Below are positions 13,007 to 23,400 of a stretch of 64,000 nt of DNA, one piece after another. The position numbers were made by a program, and so were the translations under genes. Origin of the DNA: Isoperla grammatica (taxonomy: Eukaryota > Arthropoda > Insecta > Plecoptera > Perlodidae). Each line of letters opens with the position of its first letter. Position 1 is the stretch's first letter. The DNA lies in contig OX246739.1 in the NCBI GenBank assembly GCA_945910005.1, positions 39,199,125-39,263,124 on the forward strand, in the 5' to 3' direction. The notes beneath the pieces are model-generated. The model ran no database searches, was not told where the DNA came from, and saw only the letters and a program-made list of their open reading frames with translations.

Positions 13007-13360
13007 TTTAGGCCAGTGTAGGGCACAATGCCCTCTTTAAGTGATGATTGGTGAACGATAATGAGGAAGGGAGGAGGGGAAGCCTGATACCAGCATGTAG
13101 CCTACTCCTGTCGAAAAGTACCAAGGGGACCATCGGCTTTACGTCCCATCCGAAAGGACGGTGTAACTTTGACCAGTCATAGGTTCCTGCACTAACCTGG
13201 ACTGCCGAGCAGTTGACGAGAAGAACGAAGCTGTTACACAAGCTTTCGAACCCTCCAATCTGCGCTAACGAACGGTAACTAGTGTTTCAGAGAAGAGTGG
13301 TCACCCATCCACCTCCTGACCTAGCCCGATGTTGCTTAACTTCGGCTTTCGTATGGGAAA
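13007..13360 (-). mobile_element. 5S-rRNA-derived SINE-like copy
   Basis: Read on the minus strand, 13345 down to 13297 closely resembles the internal control region of eukaryotic 5S rRNA. It has an AAGTTAAGCA-type A box, the CGGGC centre, and GGATGGGTGACC matching the C-box region GGATGGGAGACC. The 5' third of 5S is missing. The roughly 290 bp that follow on the minus strand, including GGGACGTAAAGCCG and CAGGAGTAGGC, do not match 5S and read like a SINE body. The arrangement of a 5S head plus an unrelated tail is what defines the SINE3 class. I cannot tell which family this copy belongs to, and the 3' end is approximate. Confidence 0.65.
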
Positions 13361-14940
13361 ACTTATTGTGTATTTGTACTCATATACTATAGGCCTATAC
13401 CTTCTTCAAAATTCAGTCTTATTAAAAAGTGAGATAATTTTGTTTGGACTGTTGAGCAACAAGATTAGTCTCAATATGAAATAAACCACTCGAAATTAAC
13501 GTGTTTAACAAATTGAGAACACTACACAGTACTATAAACACGGGAATAAAAAAAGATGTTATGCTTTACGAGTTACGATTGTTATTTTGGAAGCCAATTG
13601 AATAATTAATAATTATTTGATTTTCAAAATTTCAATCGTAATAATTGCAATACTACAAATTTTGATTATCTAGTATATAGTTATTTTGAAACGAAAGGTT
13701 ATAAGTACTTGTTTTTTTAAATACTAAATGTAGCGTTATTAAGAATTACTGATAACCTTTGATTTCAATTTGGATTGGTGGGACCTCCCCCAAAGTTTCG
13801 CACTCCTCATCCAACATTCATTCAGCCCCATTACAAGTCCCCGTCCCTCCCTCACGAGCCGAGGCCGTTCTGTAGCCGGGCGAGCTATACCCAGCCCGAG
13901 TCACACAGATACGAGTGGTGCGAAATTCGCCGTCCCGAAGGAAATTAAAAACGGCACAATAAACATACCTGAAATGATAAAAGTCACAATGCCTTGGCTA
14001 ACACGTCGGGTCACCGCGCGCTTAGCTTGTACGCCAGGAGTTATGAGTAATTCACACGAACTTCGAGATTACGATGTATGAGAAAACGTTAATTAACATT
14101 TTAATGTGTTCCCCCTGATAATTTCAACTGCATGACCTTAATTCTTACGTAGGTATACTGAAGTTTGCTAATTATTTGGAGCGTATTGCTGTGGGGGCGG
14201 GGTCGTCTGGCAGATATGATGATCACTGACATCTTCAAGAAGCTTTCAGTGAGATAACGGAGGGGCGGTAGGAGGTCCGAGGTATACTAGGAGTCATGGT
14301 ATAAAGATACGCCAACTGCAAGTGTCAATAACCTGCACATTAACATTGCCCTTTAGTAATTTAACAAAACTGAACTAAAAAACGATTTCTAGCGGAAAAA
14401 AATTACAGATAAATTGGCGATAATATGATAAACATATAGTATCGATAAGACAAATCTAATCTCTATATTAGGAAGAAACTATAGGTATATGAATTAACGA
14501 TCCATATAATATTAACTAACTTGAGACAAAAGATAAAATATAAAAAGTAAACCTATCCTCAAGCTCCGGATCAATCGTGGTGTTACGAGTACACTACAGC
14601 TATAATGTTGTGCAGCACATCCAAAGCTTAGGACGGAACTTACCGCGGGTTCCAATCTCAAACAAGGCTGGACTTATTGTAACTGTCCGTCATCCTATAA
14701 TCAATTTCCCCATCAAGTAGAATAATTTCGTTAACAAAACATGTAACATAAACACGACAATCAAAATTATTATATTATCTGCAAAGCGAGCTGCAAAGCT
14801 GTTGTTCATTGGTCTTGTGGATGTACGTCTGTTCCAATACAGAAGAACGGGGTTCAGCACTCGGTTCTTGTTGGTGGTTGGTGGTTTTAAAACAATTGTG
14901 AACGGTGACTTCTCAGCAGTCATAGAGACACGTGGCACAT
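13361..14940. other. AT-rich sequence with one GC-richer patch
   Basis: Mostly AT-rich. A GC-richer stretch at about 13790-14060 holds a 103-codon plus-strand frame of unknown nature. On its minus strand, a hydrophobic frame spans an acceptor/donor-like junction at 13969/13968 (see findings). No gene is called. Confidence 0.45.
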
Positions 14941-14977
14941 AAAAGTGGTTTGAGATGGTTTACTAGAAACCACTTTT
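14941..14977. repeat. Short perfect inverted repeat (11-bp arms)
   Basis: AAAAGTGGTTT at 14941-14951 pairs perfectly with AAACCACTTTT at 14967-14977 around a 15-base loop. It lies immediately before the 63-bp minisatellite. It might mark an insertion edge, but no T-rich terminator follows. Confidence 0.8.
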
Positions 14978-14991
14978 GTAACTGAGAGAGT

Positions 14992-15346
14992 AGAATGGTT
15001 CCAGTACCCAAGCCGGTGGACAGCGGTCACAAGGTGACGTCACCAGGAGGGTTCTTGTACCCACCCGGCCGGTGGGTGGAGGACAGCGGTCACACGGTGA
15101 CGTCACTAGGAGGGTTCTTGTACCCACCCGGCCGGCGGGTGGAGGACAGCGGTCACACTGTGACGTCACTAGGAGGGTTCTTGTACCCACCCGGCCGGCG
15201 GGTGGAGGACAGCTGTCACACTGTGACGTCACTAGGAGGGTTCTTGTACCCACCCGGCCGGCGGGTGGAGGACAGCGGTCACACTGTGACGTCACTAGGA
15301 GGGTTCTTGTACCCACTCGGCCGGCGGGTGGAGGACAGCGGTCACC
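14992..15346 (+). repeat. 63-bp minisatellite, about 5.5 copies
   Basis: CAGCGGTCAC or close variants recur at 15021, 15084, 15147, 15210, 15273 and 15336, giving an exact 63-bp period. Each unit carries the palindrome TGACGTCA (first copies vary) and the self-complementary segment CACCCGGCCGGCGGGTG. Because 63 is divisible by three, several long frames stay open; one encodes repeats of a Cys-Pro-Pro-Pro-Ala-Gly-Arg-type 21-mer on the minus strand. These are repeat artefacts. The first and last units are more diverged than the central ones, as expected for an array homogenised from within. Confidence 0.95.
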
Positions 15347-17723
15347 CAAGGTCGACATCCTCCACGACCAACGACCGGCGACACTTCCTGTCGTCGCATC
15401 GCTGGTTAATCCATATTTCATGAAACAATTAGTCGTTGTCCGACCGTGGATCAGAACCGCGGGGGAATAATGAAGCAAACTTTCTTATTCACAGCTTAGG
15501 TCTGGTGTATAATGAGGAAACCGTAACTAATTATTGCTGCTTGCTTATCCCGCATTGCTCAGTGGCAAGTCCTCTAGGTCACCACTCACTGGCTTTAGAT
15601 TTACTCGCTATACGAAGAAATTAATGCGAATGGAACGTCTTCTCAACTGTGGGTCTGCATGCTGGCCCTGGCCTCTGACGACGCTGCATGGGCATAGATG
15701 ATACTCTTCACTTCATCTGTGCTACAGCAGTGCTCATATACGGAGACACTATTATATTGGCATGCGTAGGTTGGCAGAAGCTGTCCATAGAACATATACT
15801 CTCCTCCTTTACGCCAGTATTTTCGTTTGAACAGACCCAGACCAAAAATGTACGCTGAATTCTTTTATTAGTCTATGTAGTTTATATTTGTTTCTTACAC
15901 TTTCTTCCTAATTATGCACTTCCTACTATTTCTTCATACTCACTATAAACAAACCTTTTCCTTCGTAGTAAGTAAATTCACGGTAACTCTGCCTGTCCAC
16001 GTACGTACGAGCCGACTAACGGGGTGACGTCATATGACCTTCATGCGGAGTTTCACCCTTAAACAACGAATAAGCCCGTTTCCCACAACATCGCCCTTAA
16101 AAGTGACATTAATTTCAGTTTTATTACATTTCTAAGAGAGATATCCGTTGCGTAATGTATGTAAGAGTGCATGGTTACAATAATAGTGCGTGTGCGTCAT
16201 ATTATACCTGCAACGTGTGCGTGAGCCCAGTATATATACCGCAGCCGTTCAGCCACAGGTTGTTCATAGTGATGTTGTTTAATGACGGATTGCGGATGCC
16301 AACATCATGTGGAATATAATATGGAATCACGCTGGGTAACCCGTTCTGTCTGTCGAGGCATTTTAGAAACATTATTACCACTTCGTGTGTTTCTCCATGA
16401 GAATCGGAACCCGCCCGCGAGTGAAAACACACAACACACACACAGTTGCCGGCAAACTAATTGGGCAAACATTTTCAAAGACAAATTAGATTAGTGATTT
16501 GTCCCATGGGTTTAATCTCGTTTGCACACAGCTTGCTGCAGGTTTCCCAGGCCGCTCTATGTGGCTATCTATAGAGCTGGCCGGTAGGATTGCGTGATGG
16601 TGATTGCAAGCCGGAGCGGAACGACAATCATCATAATGCAGCAGGTGTCAAGTGTTGCCAAGCATTACGTTACATGGACATCACTGTTATGATCAAGTCG
16701 CCCTGATTGGTCGCCCCACAGTCATGTAGTTTTCTCTTTCTGGGACTATTGTTGCAATTCATAGTCGGCCGGCCTCTACACCTATCTATAAGGACACTCA
16801 TTGTTGCTATGGATGGATCTGTTTTCTATATTGGAAATAACATGCATGAAACTGTTAACTGTTACATACCTTGGTAACAACGGGTGCCCCTTGATGTAGG
16901 GGACGACTCTCGTAATTTGGGTTCAAGAGGGTTCAAAATTTGAAGGGGAGATGAAATGCCCTACGTTTCCGATTTCGGGAAATTTTCTTAGTTCCAGTTT
17001 GTGACTTGTGGCAATACTGATGTTTGCTTTATTTGGGATCGAGTTATAAGTCAGTTAAACACTCACAATCACAATTCCAGGGTGGTGGAGGAACCTATAT
17101 TATTGGCCAAAGTTAAAAGGGGACCTAAAGCCAATCAATTCCTCGATACTTTTAGATTGGAGTATGCTACGTACTGGTACCACGTTCCCGATCCTCCATC
17201 AATCATAATTTATCATCATATTATAAATTTGCACTAGTGTTACCTGGGTCACATTGTATTATTATATAATAAATCAATGGAGAAATTCATCTAGGGCTTG
17301 TTGTGACCACGGTATAGGGCAGGATGTGTGGCTACACCGAGACTTGGCGTGTCCACGGGTATAGCCACGATGTATGTCCTATTTGAGTTTTCCATATTCA
17401 TGTACCCACCAGCCCTGAAATAAGCCATGCATTGTCACCCAACTAAGACGTTAATACGCACTTCCATTATCTTGGATTCTCGTAACAATATAATATATAC
17501 ATTTCTTGAACAGAATATTGTGTTAATTTTCAAATTCTAATCCAATTACCTTAGTTAATTAGGTGAATGCCACTTTATTTGCTACTTGTTATCTTTCGTC
17601 TATCTCAGCAACTTCAGACGTAAAACACAGCTTTTTCCGGCATTTGAAGGAAGTAATCAAATTAAAACTCTCCTAATTTATTCCTGTGTCTGTTGGCCAC
17701 ACTGTTGCGCGTTGAATCGCTTG
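15347..17723. other. Unique sequence, weak exon candidates only
   Basis: About 2.4 kb of mixed composition. A minus-strand frame at 16208-16392 ends at a CAG/GTATAA donor-like site. Another minus-strand frame at about 15640-15860 stays open for over 60 codons, but a second frame there is also open. Neither is recognised. An imperfect inverted repeat around TGGCTA/TAGCCA lies at about 17330-17370. Confidence 0.45.
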
Positions 17724-17880
17724 CCTGGCTGGCTCAAGTGCCACGGTGTGCTCTAGCTGTCATAGTGGCTCAAGTGCCTTGCTGGCTTAAGTGCCACGGT
17801 GTGCTCTAGCTGACATAGTGGCTCAAGTGCCTTGCTGGCTCAAGTGACACGGTGTGCTCTGTCAAAGTGGCTCAAGTGTC
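17724..17880 (+). repeat. GGCTCAAGTGCC minisatellite, left part
   Basis: GGCTCAAGTGCC and variants recur with a CACGGTGTGCTCTAGCTG spacer, giving a period of about 53 bp over about three copies with internal half-repeats. The same motif in the same orientation reappears at about 19225-19290 beyond the palindrome. The palindrome therefore appears to interrupt an older array. Confidence 0.85.
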
Positions 17881-17888
17881 ATAGACGG

Positions 17889-19196
17889 AGAGCCAGCAAC
17901 ATAAAAGCTCCCCTCATAAGGTACATATGTTTTGACTATTGGAATAGGAGCGGAAAAACTACTCTACTAACAAAACGCGCGTCTTACTCCTCAACGTGGG
18001 GGCTTTTAGGCCCCACAGGGGGCCAAAAAAGCCGAAAAAAGGCCCAAGGTTCCCCTCATAAGGTACATGGATGGAGTAAACGCCATTTTGTAGAGATAAG
18101 TGTCCCAAATAGGAATTCGAAGAGTAAGACGGGATATTAGGGGGCGTTTACCGATCAGACGCCATTTTACCTAAAAAGGGCCATTTTTTATTTTCGCACA
18201 TGCATGCGCTTAAACACTCAAATCATATCCGGAAATGTCTCGAGACGTAGAAAAACATACATTTTAAAGAAATTTTGGGTTATTGTCCTCGCCAGACGCC
18301 CTCAAAAGCGGCCCAAAAAGGCCAAGGTTCCCCTCATAAGGTACATGGATGGAGTAAACGCCATTTTGTAGAGATAAGTGTCCCAAATAGGAATTCGAAG
18401 AGTAAGACGGGATATTAGGGGGCGTTTACCGATCAGACGGCATTTTATTAAAAAAGGTCCACTTTTTGTAAGCGGAGCTTCAAAACTATCGCATCCGGAT
18501 CGAGGCTGTGGGGGGGGGGGGGCTGGCGAGGACATCACACAATATCTATGAAATGTATTCACCTCTAGGGGCATTTAAGGATGTTTTGGGTGTTAAAGCG
18601 CGTGCACGTGTGAAAATAAAAAGTGGCCCTTTTTGGACAAAATGGCGTCTGATCGGTAAACGCCCCCTAATATCCCGTCTTACTCTTCGAATTCCTATTT
18701 GGGACACTTATCTCTACAAAATGGCGTTTACTCCATCCATGTACCTTATGAGGGGAACCTTGGCCTTTTTGGGCCGCTTTTGAGGGCGTCTGGCGAGGAC
18801 AATAACCCAAAAATTCTTTAAAATGTATGTTTTTCTACGTCTCGAGACATTTCCGGATATGATTTGAGTGTTTAAGCGCATGCATGTGCGAAAATAAAAA
18901 ATGGCCCTTTTTAGGTAAAATGGCGTCTGATCGGTAAACGCCCCCTAATATCCCGTCTTACTCTTCGAATTCCTATTTGGGACACTTATCTCTACAAAAT
19001 GGCGTTTACTCCATCCATGTACCTTATGAGAGGAACCTTGGGCCTTTTTTCGGCTTTTTTGGCCCCCTGTGGGGCCTAAAAGCCCCCACGTTGAGGAGTA
19101 AGACGCGCGTTTTGTTAGTAGAGTAGTTTTTCCGCTCCTATTCCAATAGTCAAAACATATGTACCTTATGAGGGGAGCTTTTATGTTGCTGGCTCT
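17889..19196. repeat. 1.3-kb near-perfect palindrome of inverted 278-bp modules
   Basis: The left arm (17889 to about 18478) and right arm (about 18608 to 19196) are reverse complements centred near 18542. Over the outer 430 bp I count only two mismatches. Each arm contains a 278-bp module in direct repeat: AAGGTTCCCCTCATAAGG starts at 18046 and again at 18324, and the mirror copies are on the right. The right inner module continues into a diverged tail that has no partner on the left. The central spacer of about 130 bp includes a G run (18510-18522). The same peptide-like frame opens on both strands because of the symmetry. Near identity of the arms implies recent formation or ongoing arm-to-arm gene conversion. 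A transcript would fold into a long double-stranded hairpin. No target-site duplication or transposase is visible. Confidence 0.93.
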
Positions 19197-19219
19197 TGGA
19201 CTATCATGGTGGTTCCTGA

Positions 19220-19290
19220 TACAGGGGCTCAAGTGCCATGCTGGCTTAAGTGCCATCATGTGCCCCAACCTGTGTGCCAAGTGCTATACG
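19220..19290 (+). repeat. GGCTCAAGTGCC minisatellite, right part
   Basis: GGCTCAAGTGCCATGCTGGC and related steps continue the array seen at 17724-17880 in the same orientation. They become degenerate (GTGCCAAGTGC) toward 19290. Confidence 0.7.
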
Positions 19291-20402
19291 GGGGTAACCT
19301 AGTGCCCATGTCGCATGTATATATGTACATATACATGTACCACAATACAATTCCTTATCTGTGCCATACGTGTATTGGAAATGGCAACTTTCGCAGACGC
19401 CAACAAAGTAAAGCACGTATACAAATGCGCCGATTAAAGTTATGGACTACAATACCAGACAACCTAAAAAATTGAGCTGACAAGGAAGACGGTTTTAAAA
19501 TTAACTTTAAAGAATGCTTTTTAATCAAAGTACCCTCATCTGTGAAGTAGGTCTTAAGACCTAAGGCCTTAAAATGTAAAAATAATTAAATATATAACTG
19601 TATGATATTACACTGCATTACATTCCTGTGTAACTAAAAAAGGATTGCACCGTACTCAATGAAAAGAATGATCAGTGGCGCCCGCAACACTAAATAACTT
19701 TTATAATGTGGGTTTAAATATGGGTGATTTATAATTCATAATTTCTTCTAATGCATGAATATGTTTGGTTGTACCAAAGTTCGGATATTTCAAACTATTT
19801 GCATGTGTGAAACGTCGTCTGCAACATTTCACTTTTGTCAGGATTACTTTTGAATAGTCCTAGTTATCTGGTAGATTCTGCGTATAACGCTTCACATTGT
19901 GCACAACATTGGCGTAATATGACAGCTATTACTAACTGATGCAAACGTATAATTGTTACAAATTTCGTAGAGCAGTTTCTTCACCGTCATTGTCTACGAA
20001 ATATCCGCCAACTAAATTCGTTGAAAGGGGTTGTTATTGGACGGACGGCTCCAGCGCCATAGCTACAGTCTCTCCTACAGACCGAAGCAACTACAAAAAC
20101 ATTGACCATACTTCCTTAAAACATTGAATACAAAACAGATCCCTAGGCATAGAGTAATGTTTTCATAGTATAGGAAACACCTGCTTTGCCAACAGTATTC
20201 TTTATTCCAAACGGGGAAATCAAAGCGTCATTGTCACTTGAAAGACAGATATACTAGTCCCAATATAACTAGTATCTTTCATGCACGCTATTTCTACGAA
20301 AATCAAACGCTTCCTGCTGTTATTTCACCCATTTGTAGAGCGAGTTTTCCCGTTTATTAGCCTCATCAGTCATACCCGGTACAGTGGACCCGTTTCAAGT
20401 AG
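19291..20402. other. AT-rich flank of the satellite, no gene seen
   Basis: About 1.1 kb without a supported gene. A palindromic GTCTTAAGAC occurs near 19552. It is the unique-sequence shoulder to the left of the 36-kb array. Confidence 0.55.
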
Positions 20403-23400
20403 ATGACTAGGACACGGAGTTATGTCGGAGAACCTATATACACTGTCGCGCTAGAGGGGCCCGTCTGAGTTACGACGTCACCTGGCTTGTCAGAGACTAG
20501 TTACGTCGGAGCGCCTATATACACTGTCGCGCTAGAGGGGTCCGTCTGAGTTATGACGTCACCTGGCTTGTCAGAGACTAGTTACGTCGGAGCGCCTATA
20601 TACACTGTCGCGCTAGAGGGGTCCGTCTGAGTTATACGTCACCTGGCTTGTCAGAGACTAGTTACGTCGGAGCGTCTATATACACTGTCGTGCTAGAGGG
20701 TCCGTCTGAGTTATACGTCACCTGGCTTGTCAGAGACTAGTTACGTCGGAGCGCCTATATACACTGTCACGCTAGAGGGGTCCGTCTGAGTTATGACGTC
20801 ACCTGGCTTGTCAGAGACTAGTTACGTCGGAGCGCCTATATACACTGTCACGCTAGAGGGGTCCGTCTGAGTTATACGTCACCTGGCTTGTCAGAGACTA
20901 GTTACGTCGGAGCGCCTATATACACTGTCGCGCTAGAGGGGTCCGTCTGAGTTACGACGTCACCTGGCTTGTCAGAGACTAGTTACGTCGGAGCGCCTAT
21001 ATACACTGTCGCGCTAGAGGGGTCCGTCTGAGTTATGACGTCACCTGGCTTGTCAGAGACTAGTTACGTCGGAGCGCCTATATACACTGTCGCGCTAGAG
21101 GGGTCCGTCTGAGTTATGACGTCACCTGGCTTGTCAGAGACTAGTTACGTCGGGGCGCCTATATACACTGTCGCGCTAGAGGGGTCCGTCTGAGTTATGA
21201 CGTCACCTGGCTTGTCAGAGACTAGTTACGTCGGAGCGCCTATATACACTGTCGCGCTAGAGGGGTCCGTCTGAGTTATGACGTCACCTGGCTTGTCAGA
21301 GACTAGTTACGTCGGAGCGCCTATATACACTGTCGCGCTAGAGGGGTCCGTCTGAGTTATGACGTCACCTGGCTTGTCAGAGACTAGTTACGTCGGAGCG
21401 CCTATATACACTGTCGCGCTAGAGGGGTCCGTCTGAGTTATGACGTCACCTGGCTTGTCAGAGACTAGTTACGTCGTAGCGCCTATATACACTGTCACGC
21501 TAGAGGGGTCCGTCTGAGTTATGACGTCACCTGGCTTGTCAGAGACTAGTTACGTCGGAGCGCCTATATACACTGTCACGCTAGAGGGGTCCGTCTGAGT
21601 TATGACGTCACCTGGCTTGTCAGAGACTAGTTACGTCGTAGCGCCTATATACACTGTCGCGCTAGAGGGGTCCGTCTGAGTTACGACGTCACCTGGCTTG
21701 TCAGAGACTAGTTACGTCGGAGCGCCTATATACACTGTCGCGCGAGAGGGGTCCGTCTGAGTTACGACGTCACCTGGCTTGTCAGAGACTAGTTACGTCG
21801 GAGCGCCTATATACACTGTCGCGCTAGAGGGTCCGTCTGAGTTACGACGTCACCTGGCTTGTCAGAGACTAGTTACGTCGGAGCGCCTATATACACTGTC
21901 GCGCTAGAGGGGTCCGTCTGAGTTACGACGTCACCTGGCTTGTCAGAGACTAGTTACGTCGGAGCGCCTATATACACTGTCGCGCTAGAGGGGTCCGTCT
22001 GAGTTATGACGTCACCTGGCTTGTCAGAGACTAGTTACGTCGGAGCGCCTATATACACTGTCGCGCTAGAGGGGTCCGTCTGAGTTATGACGTCACCTGG
22101 CTTGTCAGAGACTAGTTACGTCGGAGCGCCTATATACACTGTCGCGCTAGAGGGGTCCGTCTGAGTTATGACGTCACCTGGCTTGTCAGAGACTAGTTAC
22201 GTCGGAGCGCCTATATACACTGTCGCGCTAGAGGGGTCCGTCTGAGTTATGACGTCACCTGGCTTGTCAGAGACTAGTTATTTAGGGCGCCTATATACAC
22301 TGTCGCGCTAGAGGGGTCCGTCTGAGTTATACGTCACCTGGCTTGTCAGAGACTAGTTACGTCGGAGCGCCTATATACACTGTCGCGCTAGAGGGGTCCG
22401 TCTGAGTTATGACGTCACCTGGCTTGTCAGAGACTAGTTACGTCAGAGCGCCTATATACACTGTCACGCTAGAGGGGTCCGTCTGAGTTATACGTCACCT
22501 GGCTTGTCAGAGACTAGTTACGTCGGAGCGCCTATATACACTGTCGCGCTAGAGGGGTCCGTCTGAGTTATGACGTCACCTGGCTTGTCAGAGACTAGTT
22601 ACGTCAGAGCGCCTATATACACTGTCACGCTAGAGGGGTCCGTCTGAGTTATGACGTCACCTGGCTTGTCAGAGACTAGCTACGTCGGAGCGCCTATATA
22701 CACTGTCGCGCTAGAGGGGTCCGTCTGAGTTATGACGTCACCTGGCTTGTCAGAGACTAGTTACGTCAGAGCGCCTATATACACTGTCACGCTAGAGGGT
22801 CCGTCTGAGTTATGACGTCACCTGGCTTGTCAGAGACTAGTTACGTCGGAGCGCCTATATACACTGTCGCGCTAGAGGGGTCCGTCTGAGTTACGACGTC
22901 ACCTGGCTTGTCAGAGACTAGTTACGTCGGAGCGCCTATATACACTGTCGCGCTAGAGGGGTCCGTCTGAGTTATACGTCACCTGGCTTGTCAGAGACTA
23001 GTTACGTCGGAGCGCCTATATACACTGTCACGCTAGAGGGGTCCGTCTGAGTTATGACGTCACCTGGCTTGTCAGAGACTAGTTACGTCAGAGCGCCTAT
23101 ATACACTGTCGCGCTAGAGGGGTCCGTCTGAGTTATGACGTCACCTGGCTTGTCAGAGACTAGTTACGTCGGAGCGCCTATATACACTGTCACGCTAGAG
23201 GGGTCCGTCTGAGTTATGACGTCACCTGGCTTGTCAGAGACTAGTTACGTCGGAGCGCCTATATACACTGTCACGCTAGAGGGGTCCGTCTGAGTTATGA
23301 CGTCACCTGGCTTGTCAGAGACTTGTGACGTCGGAGCGCCTATATACACTGTCGCGCTAGAGGGGTCCGTCAGAGTTATGACGTCACCTGGCTTGTCAGG

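Noticed and set aside
14963..15478. 171-residue minus frame and two plus frames of about 140 residues
   Set aside because: They span the 63-bp minisatellite, whose length is divisible by three; all frames stay open by periodicity.
15640..15860. Minus-strand frame with GLFKRKYW, faintly like an integrin-alpha GFFKR membrane-proximal motif
   Set aside because: No hydrophobic membrane segment precedes it, a second frame is equally open, and the acceptor lacks a pyrimidine tract; likely chance.
17001..17237. 78-codon plus frame
   Set aside because: No motif or conserved pattern; it ends in AT-rich TATCATCAT-type low complexity.
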